From positions 3,410,001-3,474,000 of the forward strand of contig NZ_CP108002.1 of NCBI RefSeq assembly GCF_041435055.1: a stretch of 64,000 nt of DNA, written 5' to 3'. Below the pieces are notes generated by a model. That model had not been told where the DNA came from. It ran no database searches and saw only the letters and a list, made by a program, of their open reading frames with translations. Below, piece after piece: positions 8,601 to 18,463 of this stretch. The stretch's first letter is position 1, and each line of letters opens with the position of its first letter. This stretch comes from Streptomyces sp. NBC_00341. GTDB taxonomy: Bacteria > Actinomycetota > Actinomycetes > Streptomycetales > Streptomycetaceae. Both the position numbers and the translations under genes were made by a program.

Positions 8601-8961
8601 GGCGCACACCTCCGTGATGGTGTTTCCCAACGTGCCCAGACATGCCCACACATGTCTCGGACCACGCCCCGGCACCCATTGGCGCCGCGGCGAGGTACAC
8701 CCCCCTCAACAGTTTCCGGCGGCCTGGCCATCCCGCTACTGCGCAATGGAACGGCAAAATACCTGTATGAACCATGCATCCGCCGGGCCACTGGCCCCGC
8801 TCCCCCTGTACCGTGCCCCGCTCCACCCCGCGCCGATACGCCGAAGGGGCCGCCCGCACCACGGATGGCGGACGGCCCCTTCGGGCGTCGTGCGACTGCT
8901 GTACGCGGATACGGACATCCGCGGGCGGACCGGGAGGTGTTGGCCCCCGGCCCGGGGTGCG
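8601..8961. other. Intergenic region between the Cfa-family gene and ndh
   Basis: Contains the Cfa-family gene promoter region and, at 8841-8884, the terminator of the upstream ndh gene. An AT-richer patch at 8740-8775 is the likeliest promoter position; no clear -35/-10 pair was seen. Confidence 0.45.
8841..8884 (-). terminator. Intrinsic terminator of the NADH dehydrogenase gene
   Basis: A 17-bp stem (8841-8857 with 8868-8884, one G-U type mismatch) and a 10-base loop, about 80 bp past the ndh stop codon. Confidence 0.75.
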
Positions 8962-10347
8962 CTAGGAGGCCTTGGCCTTCTCCGCCACCGGCTGGGCGGC
9001 GGCGGGGGCCGGAGCCGGCTTGGCGGCCTCGTAGAACTCCTCGCGCGGCGTCTCCATGGCGCCGAGCGAGACGACCTCGCGCTTGAGGAACATCGCGAGC
9101 GTCCAGTCGGCGAAGATCCGGATCTTGCGGTTCCAGGTCGGCATCGCCATGCCGTGGTAGCCACGGTGCATGTACCAGGCGAGGCGGCCCTTGAACTTGA
9201 TCTTCATCTTGCCGACGACGATCATCGCGACGCCCTTGTGCAGGCCCAGACCGGCGACCGCACCCTTGTTGGCGTGGCTGTAGTCGGCCTGCGGGAAGCC
9301 GCGCATCCCGGAGATGACGTTGTCACCGAGGACCTTGGCCTGACGCAGCGCGTGCTGGGCGTTCGGCGGGCACCAGGCGTTCGGGTTGCCGGCCTTGCGG
9401 CCGACCAGGTCCGGAACCTGGGCGTTGTCGCCCGCGGCCCAGATGTAGTCGGTGCCCTGCACCTGGAGCTTCTCCGAGGTGTCCACGTGACCGCGCGGAC
9501 CGAGCGGCAGGCCGAAGCGGGCCAGCGCCGGGTTCGGCTTCACGCCGGCCGTCCACACGATGGTGTTGGAGTCGACCTCGAGGCCGTTCTTCAGCACCAC
9601 GTGACCGTCGACGCAGGAGTCCATGGAGGTCGAGAGGAAGACCTCGACACCGCGGGACTCCAGGTGCTCCCGGCCCCAGGTGCCCAGCTTCGGGCCGACC
9701 TCGGGAAGGATCTTGTCGGCGGCGTCGACGAGCACGAAGCGCATGTCCTCGCGCTTCACGTTCGTGTAGTACTTCGCCGCGTCGCGGGCCATGTCCTCGA
9801 CCTCGCCGATGGTCTCCGCACCGGCGAACCCGCCGCCCACGAAGACGAAGGTGAGCGCCCTGCGGCGGACATCCTCATCGGTCGTCGAGTCAGCCTTGTC
9901 CAGCTGCTCCAGTACATGGTTGCGCAGGCCGATGGCCTCCTCGATGCCCTTCATACCGATGCCCTGTTCGGCCAGGCCGGGGATCGGGAAGGTGCGCGAG
10001 ACGGCGCCCATCGCGATGACCAGGTAGTCGAAGGGCAGCTCGTAGGCCTCGCCGACGAGCGGCGCGACCGTGGCGACCTTGCGGTCCTGGTCAATGGTCG
10101 TGACACGGCCGGTGAGAACCTCGGCCTTCGGCAGCACGCGTCGCAGCGGGACGACGACGTGCCGGGGCGAGATGCTGCCGGCAGCAGCTTCGGGGAGGAA
10201 GGGCTGGTAGGTCATGTACGACCGGGGGTCGACGACCGTGACGGTCGCCTCTCCGTAGCGCATCTTCTTGAGGATGCGCCGAGCTGCGTACAGGCCTACG
10301 TACCCACCGCCTACTACGAGGATCCTGGGACGCTCCGTGGTGCTCAT
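8962..10347 (-). CDS. ndh: Type II NADH dehydrogenase (NDH-2), FAD-dependent
   Basis: 461 residues. The N-terminal Rossmann motif VVGGGYVGLYAARR binds FAD. A second one, FVGGGFAGAETIGEVEDM (about 170-187), binds NAD(P)H. The late WAAGDNAQVPD is the FAD-contacting signature of the family. The C-terminus (KGRLAWYMHRGYH...FADWTLAMFLKREV) is the amphipathic membrane-association region of NDH-2 enzymes. The reaction is NADH:menaquinone oxidation without proton pumping. ATG at 10347 is chosen by homology; the best Shine-Dalgarno (GGAGGGG) lies unusually far, about 16 bases upstream. A Rex-like operator about 310 bp upstream suggests redox control. Confidence 0.9.
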   Translation of the reverse strand: MSTTERPRILVVGGGYVGLYAARRILKKMRYGEATVTVVDPRSYMTYQPFLPEAAAGSISPRHVVVPLRRVLPKAEVLTGRVTTIDQDRKVATVAPLVGEAYELPFDYLVIAMGAVSRTFPIPGLAEQGIGMKGIEEAIGLRNHVLEQLDKADSTTDEDVRRRALTFVFVGGGFAGAETIGEVEDMARDAAKYYTNVKREDMRFVLVDAADKILPEVGPKLGTWGREHLESRGVEVFLSTSMDSCVDGHVVLKNGLEVDSNTIVWTAGVKPNPALARFGLPLGPRGHVDTSEKLQVQGTDYIWAAGDNAQVPDLVGRKAGNPNAWCPPNAQHALRQAKVLGDNVISGMRGFPQADYSHANKGAVAGLGLHKGVAMIVVGKMKIKFKGRLAWYMHRGYHGMAMPTWNRKIRIFADWTLAMFLKREVVSLGAMETPREEFYEAAKPAPAPAAAQPVAEKAKAS

Positions 10348-10843
10348 GCCATCGAGTATCCACCCCTCCCCGGGGGTGAGCTCGTGAGCCCCTTCACAAG
10401 GTATGGCCCACCCTCTGCTACACTTCGCCGCCCACGTGACCCAGGTCATGGCCCCGGAAGGGAACCACGACACCGTGGCGAACGTTGTTCACCGCTTGTG
10501 AGCTGGCCCTTGAGCCGCAGGGCGAGAAGAACCACCCTCTCTGTTCACACGCATGCAACACCCCCGGAACCACCCCGTTCACGCCGCGAGTGACCCCGCA
10601 CACGCTCCCGGGGGCCCGTCCGGAGCAGAAGTCCGCCCCCAGGGACCCAATTCCTTGTGAAGAAGTTCACGAACTTCGTCGCGGCGTGTCCCACAAGGAC
10701 TCCCCCGGGTGGCCCTGAGCGTCTCAAAGGTGCAGGCAGGAATGCGTATGAGCGACGTTTCCGCGCCCACCCGCACCCGGCCACCGGGGCCTCGCCGGCA
10801 GGCCTCAGGAGGGCGCTGAGCGGCGCCGCCCCGGAGGACCGCG
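10348..10843. other. Long ndh upstream region
   Basis: About 500 bp without a supported gene between ndh and the Ppx/GppA gene. It holds the Rex-like site at 10655-10672 and a shorter GAAC-GTT-GTTC repeat near 10482. The length implies a long leader or several regulatory inputs for ndh. Confidence 0.5.
10655..10672. promoter_or_regulatory. Rex-like redox operator (TTGTGAA-N4-TTCACGA)
   Basis: 18-bp near-palindrome matching the Streptomyces Rex operator pattern TTGTGAA-N4-TTCACAA at all but one arm base. Rex is an NAD+/NADH-sensing repressor of respiratory genes. The site lies upstream of ndh, whose product consumes NADH. Assignment from consensus only. Confidence 0.6.
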
Positions 10844-11785
10844 CTACGCGATGGACCAGCCGATCCCGTCGAGGATGTCGTGCTCGCTGACGACCACCTC
10901 ACGGGCCCCGGTCCGCTCCATGACGGCCAGCAGGATCAGCGCCCCTGAGGCGATCACATCGACCCGTCCCGGATGCATCGAGCCGATCGCGGCACGCTCC
11001 GCGTGGGTCGAGGACAGCAGCCGCCCGGTGATCTCCCGGACCCGCTCCAGGGAGACCCGGGAGTGGTGGATCGCCGCGGAGTCGTACTCCTCCAGGCCCA
11101 GCGCGATCGCGGCCACCGTGGTGACCGTGCCGGCGAGACCGACCAGCGTGCCCGCCCCGGTGAGCGGGACGCTGCGCCCGGCCAGGTCCAGGGCGGCGGC
11201 GACGTCCGCGCGGATCGCGTCGGCCGCGTCCCGCGTGGGCGGGTCGATGACCGCGCCGTCCCGCGAGAGATGGCGCTCGGTCATCCGGACACAGCCGATG
11301 TCCACGGACCGGGCGGCCCGCACCCGGTCGTCGCCGACGACGAACTCGGTCGAGCCACCGCCGATGTCCACCACGAGGTACGGCTTCGCGAGGTCGTCGC
11401 GCCCGGCGAGCTCCTTGGTGGCCCCGGCGAAGGAGAACTCCGCCTCCTGGTCACCGCTGATCACCTCGGGCTCGACGCCCAGGATGTCCAGCACCCCCCG
11501 GACGAAGTCGTCCCGGTTCTCCGCGTCCCGGGAGGCGGAGGTCGCGACGAAGCGGACCTTCTCCGCACCGTGCTCCTTGATCACCGCCGCGTACCGCCGG
11601 CACGCGGCGAACGTCCGCTCCAGCGCCTCGGGTGCGAGCCGCCCGGTCCGGTCGACGCCCTGGCCGAGCCGGACGATCTCCATCCGCCGGTCGAGCTCGG
11701 TGAACTCCCCGGTGGCGGGGTCGGCATCCGCCACCAGCAGCCGGATCGAGTTGGTACCGCAGTCAATGGCGGCCACACGCGTCAT
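10844..11785 (-). CDS. Ppx/GppA family exopolyphosphatase
   Basis: 313 residues from ATG at 11785. It has the actin-like ATPase-fold motifs of the family: AAIDCGTNSIRLLVAD at the N-terminus and VVDIGGGSTEFVVG in the middle, followed by SVDIGCVRMTERH and LVGLAGTVTTVAAI. Members hydrolyse inorganic polyphosphate or pppGpp. This is the short form without the HD domain of E. coli Ppx/GppA, as in the mycobacterial Ppx1/Ppx2 pair. It lies downstream of the DUF501 and divIC genes in the same direction but is separated from DUF501 by a 25-bp repeat array. Confidence 0.9.
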   Translation of the reverse strand: MTRVAAIDCGTNSIRLLVADADPATGEFTELDRRMEIVRLGQGVDRTGRLAPEALERTFAACRRYAAVIKEHGAEKVRFVATSASRDAENRDDFVRGVLDILGVEPEVISGDQEAEFSFAGATKELAGRDDLAKPYLVVDIGGGSTEFVVGDDRVRAARSVDIGCVRMTERHLSRDGAVIDPPTRDAADAIRADVAAALDLAGRSVPLTGAGTLVGLAGTVTTVAAIALGLEEYDSAAIHHSRVSLERVREITGRLLSSTHAERAAIGSMHPGRVDVIASGALILLAVMERTGAREVVVSEHDILDGIGWSIA

Positions 11786-11820
11786 ACCTTCAAGCCTCTC
11801 TTCATCAAGCCCCGCCGCCT

Positions 11821-11918
11821 CACGTCTCCAGCCCCTGCAACGCGTCACGTCTCCAGCCCCTCCGACGCGTCACGTCTCCAGCCCCTCCGACGCGTCATGC
11901 CTCCCAGCCCCTCCGGCG
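11821..11918. repeat. 25-bp tandem repeat, nearly four copies
   Basis: Units start at 11821, 11846 and 11871 with consensus CACGTCTCCAGCCCCTCCGA followed by CGCGT, plus a diverged fourth copy from 11896. The last copy runs into the dispersed element at 11905-11956. The array looks like tandem amplification of that element's edge. Confidence 0.8.
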
Positions 11919-11956
11919 ATTGAGGAGCGGGGGTCCGGGGGCGGAGCCCCCGAGGG
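11905..11956. repeat. Streptomyces dispersed intergenic repeat (CCCCTCCGGCGATTGAGGAG type)
   Basis: The block joins CAGCCCCTCCGGCGATTGAG to a GGGGGTCCGGGGGCGGAGCC-type GC hairpin. Elements of this type recur between Streptomyces genes and act like REP or terminator sequences. Relatives of the same core lie at 57073-57102 and 57168-57197. Confidence 0.65.
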
Positions 11957-11984
11957 GGGAACCTCAGCCCCCGAGAGGGGAACC

Positions 11985-12524
11985 TCAGCCCTCGTCCCCG
12001 TCAGGCACACCGCACGGCGAAACGCACGGACCCTTGCGCCACCACTCCGGCAGCATCGCGATCGCCTCGTCCCCCAGCGGGTTCACCCCGGGCCCCGCCG
12101 CCAGCGAGTGCCCCACGAGCACGTGCAGGCACTTCACCCGGTCCGGCATGCCGCCCGCGCTCGGGAAGCCCTCCAGCACCTCGATCGCGTCGCGCCGCGC
12201 GATGTAGTCCTCGTGCGCGGCCCGGTACGCGGCCGCCAGCTCGGGGTCCGTACCGAGGCGCTCGGTCATCTCCCGCATGACCCCGTTCGCCTCCAGCGTG
12301 CCGATCGCGGACGCCGCACGCGGGCACGTCAGGTAGTACGTCGTCGGGAACGGCGTACCGTCCTCCAGCCGGGGCTGCGTCTCGACCACGTCCGGGTTGC
12401 CGCACGGACAGCGGTGCGCGATGGCACGCAGCCCGCGCGGCGGGCGCCCCAGCTGCTGCTGGAACGCGGCGATGTCCGCGTCGGTGGGCGCGGTGGACTC
12501 GGTCTGGGGAGGGGGCGTTTCCAT
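11985..12524 (-). CDS. DUF501 domain-containing protein
   Basis: 179 residues. After a short disordered N-terminus it carries the DUF501 core: FQQQLGRPPRGLRAIAHRCPCGNPDVVET, then FPTTYYLTCPRA and VKCLHVLVGHSLAAGPGVNPLGDEA. The conserved Cys and His residues suggest metal or nucleotide binding, but no biochemical role is established. The family is almost always found between divIC and a ppx-type gene in actinobacteria, as here, which hints at a link to cell envelope or division without proving it. Confidence 0.9.
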   Translation of the reverse strand: METPPPQTESTAPTDADIAAFQQQLGRPPRGLRAIAHRCPCGNPDVVETQPRLEDGTPFPTTYYLTCPRAASAIGTLEANGVMREMTERLGTDPELAAAYRAAHEDYIARRDAIEVLEGFPSAGGMPDRVKCLHVLVGHSLAAGPGVNPLGDEAIAMLPEWWRKGPCVSPCGVPDGDEG

Positions 12525-12603
12525 GCCTGCCTAGGTTCTGATCGGGCCGCCCGGACCGCGGTGCCGCAGCCGGACGGTGCAATGCGAAATGACGGACCGC
12601 GGG

Positions 12604-13074
12604 TCAGCCCCGGTCGGCGCTGTCGACGCCGTCCCACAGGTTGGAGTGCCACGGCCGGCCGGACTCGTCCGGTACTCCGTTGCGCTCCTTGACCGCGTCG
12701 GGATCGACCACGGTGTAGCTGGTCTCTCCCGGAAGAAGGTAGTGCAGGTGCTCGCGGGCCAGCCGCTTGATGTACGCGTCGTCCTGGAGGCGCGCCTTCT
12801 CGTCGCGCAGCTCCTCGGTGCGTGCCTCGGCCTCCTGCGCGAGCCGCTCCTGGTCCGCGATCTCGTCACGCTGCGACACGTACTGCCGCATCGGATACGC
12901 GAGGGCGACGACCAGGGAGCAGACGACCAGGGCGAGGAAGGCCGCCCGGCCGGTGAGGCGGGAGCGGCGGGCCTGGCGCTTGCTCTGGGACCGGTAGACG
13001 CGGGCTGCGGTCTGCTCACCGAGCAGCCTCAGCCGGGTCGCGGTGGAGAACCGGTCCCGGTCCTTCGCGGCCAT
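12604..13074 (-). CDS. divIC: FtsB/DivIC-type septum formation initiator
   Basis: 156 residues. A basic cytoplasmic N-terminus (about 1-45) precedes one membrane helix (FLALVVCSLVVALAYPM, about 46-63). A coiled coil follows (about 66-98, QRDEIADQERLAQEAEART), then the signature LAREHLHYLLPGETSYTV. In Streptomyces DivIC works with FtsL at sporulation septa and is not essential for growth. It is the first gene after eno in the same direction, with the eno terminator between them, so it probably has its own promoter. Confidence 0.92.
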   Translation of the reverse strand: MAAKDRDRFSTATRLRLLGEQTAARVYRSQSKRQARRSRLTGRAAFLALVVCSLVVALAYPMRQYVSQRDEIADQERLAQEAEARTEELRDEKARLQDDAYIKRLAREHLHYLLPGETSYTVVDPDAVKERNGVPDESGRPWHSNLWDGVDSADRG

Positions 13075-13097
13075 GTCTCCGCCTCCCCATTACGCAC

Positions 13098-13140
13098 GTC
13101 CGTCCCCGCACACGGTACGGGACCGAGTGCGGGGACGGAC
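13098..13140 (-). terminator. Enolase terminator, 14-bp perfect stem
   Basis: Arms 13098-13111 and 13127-13140 are exact reverse complements with a 15-base loop, 33 bases beyond the eno stop codon and just before the divIC start. Confidence 0.82.
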
Positions 13141-13172
13141 GGAGGCCGGGTCGCTGGACCCGGTCGGGCTTG

Positions 13173-14585
<1,413 letters not shown>

Positions 14586-14611
14586 TCATAGCGGGATGAA
14601 AGGCCAGAAAT

Positions 14612-14625
14612 TTACTGACCAGTAA
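14612..14625. promoter_or_regulatory. Inverted repeat TTACTG-AC-CAGTAA upstream of eno
   Basis: Perfect 6-bp arms with a 2-bp spacer inside the AT-rich segment about 160 bp before the eno start. The form resembles operators of TetR-type regulators. The cognate protein is unknown. Confidence 0.4.
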
Positions 14626-14655
14626 CAACAACAGTTGAACAATCAACACGCAATC

Positions 14656-14703
14656 CCACGAGCCGCGCCACGGGCCGCGCCACGAGCCGCGCCACGAGCC
14701 ACC
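14656..14703. repeat. 12-bp tandem repeat, four copies (CCACGAGCCGCG)
   Basis: Four consecutive 12-bp units at 14656, 14668, 14680 and 14692 differing at one to two positions. Noncoding, between the eno promoter region and the Rpf-gene terminator. Confidence 0.8.
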
Positions 14704-14708
14704 GAGCC

Positions 14709-14741
14709 GCCGGACCGGGGACCGGCAGACCCCGGCCCGGC
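14709..14741 (-). terminator. Terminator of the riboswitch-controlled Rpf gene
   Basis: A 12-bp stem (14709-14720 with 14730-14741, one mismatch) and a 9-base loop, about 58 bases after the Rpf stop codon. Confidence 0.65.
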
Positions 14742-14798
14742 ACGCGTGGGGGGAAGACGCGAACCGGGCCGGGGAGATCGGCGAGGAGAGTGCCGGGA

Positions 14799-15557
<759 letters not shown>

Positions 15558-15560
15558 TCA

Positions 15561-15757
15561 CCGACGCCTGCGAGGTGAGCTGTCGGGTTCGGGCCAAGTG
15601 AGTTGCCCGGTCGCACGTCCTAGCGCACGACTTAACCCCAAGCCGGTCCTGATCCGTCTTGCGACGATCGGGCCCGGCACTTACCTGGGTCCCCCGCTCC
15701 TGCCTACGGCGCTTTACGCGTCTGTTCCCTTCGACCGACGGCAGGATTCGGCGTGAC
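15561..15757 (-). promoter_or_regulatory. ydaO/yuaA-type c-di-AMP riboswitch
   Basis: The minus-strand leader contains the conserved ydaO blocks in order: ACGCCGAATCC, GGCAGGAGCGGGGGACCCA, CTTGGGGTTAA, GGGCAACTC, then CCGAACCCGACAGC and CACCTCGCAGGCGT. The 5' ACGCC pairs with the 3' GGCGT to form P1. Only a few bases separate the 3' end of P1 from the AGGAG ribosome site of the Rpf gene, leaving no room for a downstream terminator. High c-di-AMP is known to switch such RNAs off. Confidence 0.93.
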
Positions 15758-15930
15758 GATCGACGGGGCCCGCGGTGCGAGCGGTTCTGACCGTAAACAC
15801 ACCCAACCCCTACATTCAAAGAAGGACATACCGGATAATCAGCCCTTAATTGCATCGGATTAACACCTGTTTGCGCAGGTCGGAACGGATGCGGGGGGAC
15901 CTCCCGGACAAGACGCGCGAGTTCACGCGA

Positions 15931-15974
15931 AGAGACCCATGTCTCACTTAGTCAAAAGTGGGACATAGGCCTCT
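15931..15974 (-). terminator. Probable terminator of the second Rpf gene
   Basis: A 19-bp imperfect stem (15931-15949 with 15956-15974) and a 6-base loop, about 85 bases past the second Rpf stop and upstream of the riboswitch promoter. Confidence 0.6.
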
Positions 15975-16057
15975 TAAGTACCCCAGGTTCAAGGTGTTTT
16001 CAGCTGTTGATCAGACCGTTTCCACGGCCGCTTCCACGATCGCCCCGACGTCCGGTC

Positions 16058-17014
16058 TCAGCCGGTCTTCACGCCGAGATCGAGGTGCTGGCCGGGGAGG
16101 ATGAGGTCGGGGTCCGAGCCGACGGCCGCCTTGTTGGCCTCGTACAGCCCGGTCCAGCCGCCGGGCAGCTCCTGCGCGTCGGCGATGGCCCAGAGGTTGT
16201 CGCCGGGCCGGACGGTGTACGTGCCGTCGGCGGCCGGCGCGCCCGCGGCGCGCCCGTCCCCCTCGCCGCGCGAGGCGTGCCGCCCCGAGTCCCGGCCGTC
16301 ACCGGTCCGCTCCGGGGCCGGCGTGCCGCGGTGCTTGCCGCCCGCCTCCGCGGCCGGGGAGGACCCGTCCGGGCCGCCGGAGGGGTCGCCCGCGCCGGTG
16401 GAGCCGGAGGCGGGGGGTGTGGCGTCCGGGGAGGCGGAGGAGTCCGGCTTGCGGTCCTTGCCGGCCGGGTCGGCCGTGGCGTCGTCCGACGGGGCCTTCG
16501 TCGCGTCCTTGGCCGCGCCGTCCGCCGGATCGGCGCTCTCTGACGGATCGGCACTCGCGGACGGGTCCGCGCTCTCGGACGGATCCGCGGACGGGGTGGC
16601 GGCCGGATCGACGCCCGGGTCGACACCAGGCAGGGAGCCGTCCGGGGTGAGGCCGGAGATGACGGCGCAACTGGGCCACGCCTTCGGCCCCTGATCGCCC
16701 AGCACCTTCTCCGCCACGGCGATCTGCTGCGAGCGGCTGGCGAGGTCCGCACGCGGGGCGTACGTCTCGCCGCCGTAGGACTTCCAGACCTCCTGCGAGA
16801 ACTGCAGGCCGCCGTAGAAGCCGTTGCCGAGGTCGGCACTCCACATGCCGCCGCTCTCGCACTCCGCGACCCGGTCCCAGGTCGAGGCGTCGGCGGCGTG
16901 CGCACCTGCGGCACCGAGCAGCGGGATGGCGATGGCCGAGCCGGTCACGCCTGCGGCGACGATGATCGCGGGTGCCTGACGAGGGCGACGGTGTCTGCCG
17001 TTCGCGGAGCCCAT
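16058..17014 (-). CDS. Second Rpf-domain protein with long linker and LysM domain
   Basis: 318 residues from ATG at 17014, with GGAAGG 8 bases upstream. The signal peptide is followed by an Rpf domain (about 40-115) with AECESGGMWS and [12 protein letters not shown]. An unusually long acidic Ser/Pro/Asp linker (about 125-260) contains repeated SADPSESADPSA units. The protein ends in a LysM domain (TYTVRPGDNLWAIADAQELPGGW). It is a paralogue of the adjacent Rpf gene and, by order, a counterpart of S. coelicolor RpfC. The 106-bp upstream gap has no room for a second riboswitch, so the two copies are regulated differently. Confidence 0.9.
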   Translation of the reverse strand: MGSANGRHRRPRQAPAIIVAAGVTGSAIAIPLLGAAGAHAADASTWDRVAECESGGMWSADLGNGFYGGLQFSQEVWKSYGGETYAPRADLASRSQQIAVAEKVLGDQGPKAWPSCAVISGLTPDGSLPGVDPGVDPAATPSADPSESADPSASADPSESADPADGAAKDATKAPSDDATADPAGKDRKPDSSASPDATPPASGSTGAGDPSGGPDGSSPAAEAGGKHRGTPAPERTGDGRDSGRHASRGEGDGRAAGAPAADGTYTVRPGDNLWAIADAQELPGGWTGLYEANKAAVGSDPDLILPGQHLDLGVKTG

Positions 17015-17120
17015 GGGAATGCCTTCCGTGTGACTGACAAGGTGACTGGTGAGTCGAACGGTGAACCTAGCGGGACTCGAACGTGTGTCACAAGTCGATG
17101 CAGCGGAGATCACGCCAAAG

Positions 17121-18434
17121 TCACAGAGTTGACAGAGTGTCACCTCCCTTGGTGGTGACCCCGGGGGTGAACTCCACCGGAAGCGTCCGCAGTCCGCGCA
17201 TGATGAGCCCGCCACGCCAGCGCAAATCGGCAGCTTCCCCCGCAAGTCGCAGGTCCGGGAGGCGTTTCAGCAACGTCGCGAGCGCGGCCTGTCCCTCCAG
17301 CCGAGCGAGCGGTGCTCCCAGGCAGTAATGGATGCCGTGCCCGTAGCCGAGGTGCTGATTGTCACGCCGCGAGAGGTCCAGCGTGTCGGGAGCGCCGAAT
17401 CGTTCGGGGTCCCGGTCGGCGGCGGCGAGCACCACGAGCACGGGATCCCCCTCCGCGATCCGCTGCCCGCCGATCGTCAGCGCCTCGGTGGCGAAACGCC
17501 AGGTCGCCAGCTCCACCGGGCCGTCGAAACGCAGCAGTTCCTCGACGCCGGTGGCCAGCAGCGCCGTCTCGCCCGCCGCCAGGGAACGCTGGAGCCGTTC
17601 GCGCTGCTCCGGATGGCCCAGCAGGGTGTGAACGCCGTTGCCGATGAGGTTGACGGTCGTTTCGAAGCCGGCGAACAGGAGGATGAAGGCCATCGCGGCG
17701 GCCTCGTTCTCGGTCAGGTGCTCGCCGTCGTCGCTCGCCCGGATCAGCCCCGAGATCAGGTCGTCCCCGGGGTTCTCGCGCTTGCGGTGGATGAGTTCGA
17801 GCAGATATCCGCGCATCTTCTTCACGGAACGGGCCACGCCGCCCCTGGGGCCGCCGCCGTGGCGGATCATCATGCCCGCCCAGTCCCGGAAGTCGTCCTG
17901 GTCCTCGCGCGGGACGCCCAGCAGGTCGCAGATCGCGTAGATGGGGAGGGGGAAGGCGAACTCGTGGATGAGGTCCGCCTCCCCCCTCTCGACGAAGGAG
18001 TCGATGAGGCGGTCCGTCAACTCCTGCACGCGCGGCGCGAACTCCGCGATGCGCCGGGGCGTGAACGCCTTCGACACGAGACGCCGCAGCCGGGTGTGGT
18101 CGGGTGGGTCGATGTTCAGCAGATGCGTCATCAGCTCCGCCTTGCGCTCGCCCGGGATGCCCGTGCGGCCCTTGGCGTGCGCCGGCCCGGCGTGGTGCGC
18201 GGGGTTCTTGGAGAGCCGTGTGTCAGCGAGGGCCTGCCTGGCGTCCGCGTACCGGGTGACGAGCCAGGCGTCGACCCCGCTGGGCAGGGTGGTGCGATGC
18301 ACGGGGCTGTGCTCGCGCAGCCAGGCGTACGCGGGGTACGGGTCGGTGGCGAACTCCCAGGTGAAGAGTTCGGGGGCGGGCGGCACGGCGTCGGCCGGGT
18401 GGGCGGGGCAGGTGTCGGCGGGGCTGTCGTTCAC
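17121..18434 (-). CDS. Cytochrome P450 (bacterial class, CYP107-like)
   Basis: 437 residues. The I-helix LLFAGFETTVNLIGNG carries the oxygen-activating Gly-x-Glu-Thr-Thr. The K-helix ExxR is in EELLRFDGPV, and the haem loop GYGHGIHYCLGAPLARLEG supplies the thiolate Cys. HTRLRRLVSKAFTPRR is also typical of class I soluble P450s, which need ferredoxin partners; none is encoded nearby. No biosynthetic cluster surrounds it, and S. coelicolor has a CYP107 member at the equivalent place, so it looks like a conserved stand-alone enzyme. Substrate unknown. Confidence 0.93.
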   Translation of the reverse strand: MNDSPADTCPAHPADAVPPAPELFTWEFATDPYPAYAWLREHSPVHRTTLPSGVDAWLVTRYADARQALADTRLSKNPAHHAGPAHAKGRTGIPGERKAELMTHLLNIDPPDHTRLRRLVSKAFTPRRIAEFAPRVQELTDRLIDSFVERGEADLIHEFAFPLPIYAICDLLGVPREDQDDFRDWAGMMIRHGGGPRGGVARSVKKMRGYLLELIHRKRENPGDDLISGLIRASDDGEHLTENEAAAMAFILLFAGFETTVNLIGNGVHTLLGHPEQRERLQRSLAAGETALLATGVEELLRFDGPVELATWRFATEALTIGGQRIAEGDPVLVVLAAADRDPERFGAPDTLDLSRRDNQHLGYGHGIHYCLGAPLARLEGQAALATLLKRLPDLRLAGEAADLRWRGGLIMRGLRTLPVEFTPGVTTKGGDTLSTL

Positions 18435-18463
18435 CCCCCGACGTTATCCGCTGGCCGGTGCCG

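Noticed and set aside
17015..17120. A second c-di-AMP riboswitch before the second Rpf gene
   Set aside because: The gap is only 106 bp and lacks the conserved ydaO blocks.
17121..18434. P450 as part of a biosynthetic gene cluster
   Set aside because: The neighbours are Rpf and MazG housekeeping-type genes, with no ferredoxin, synthase or regulator of a pathway nearby.
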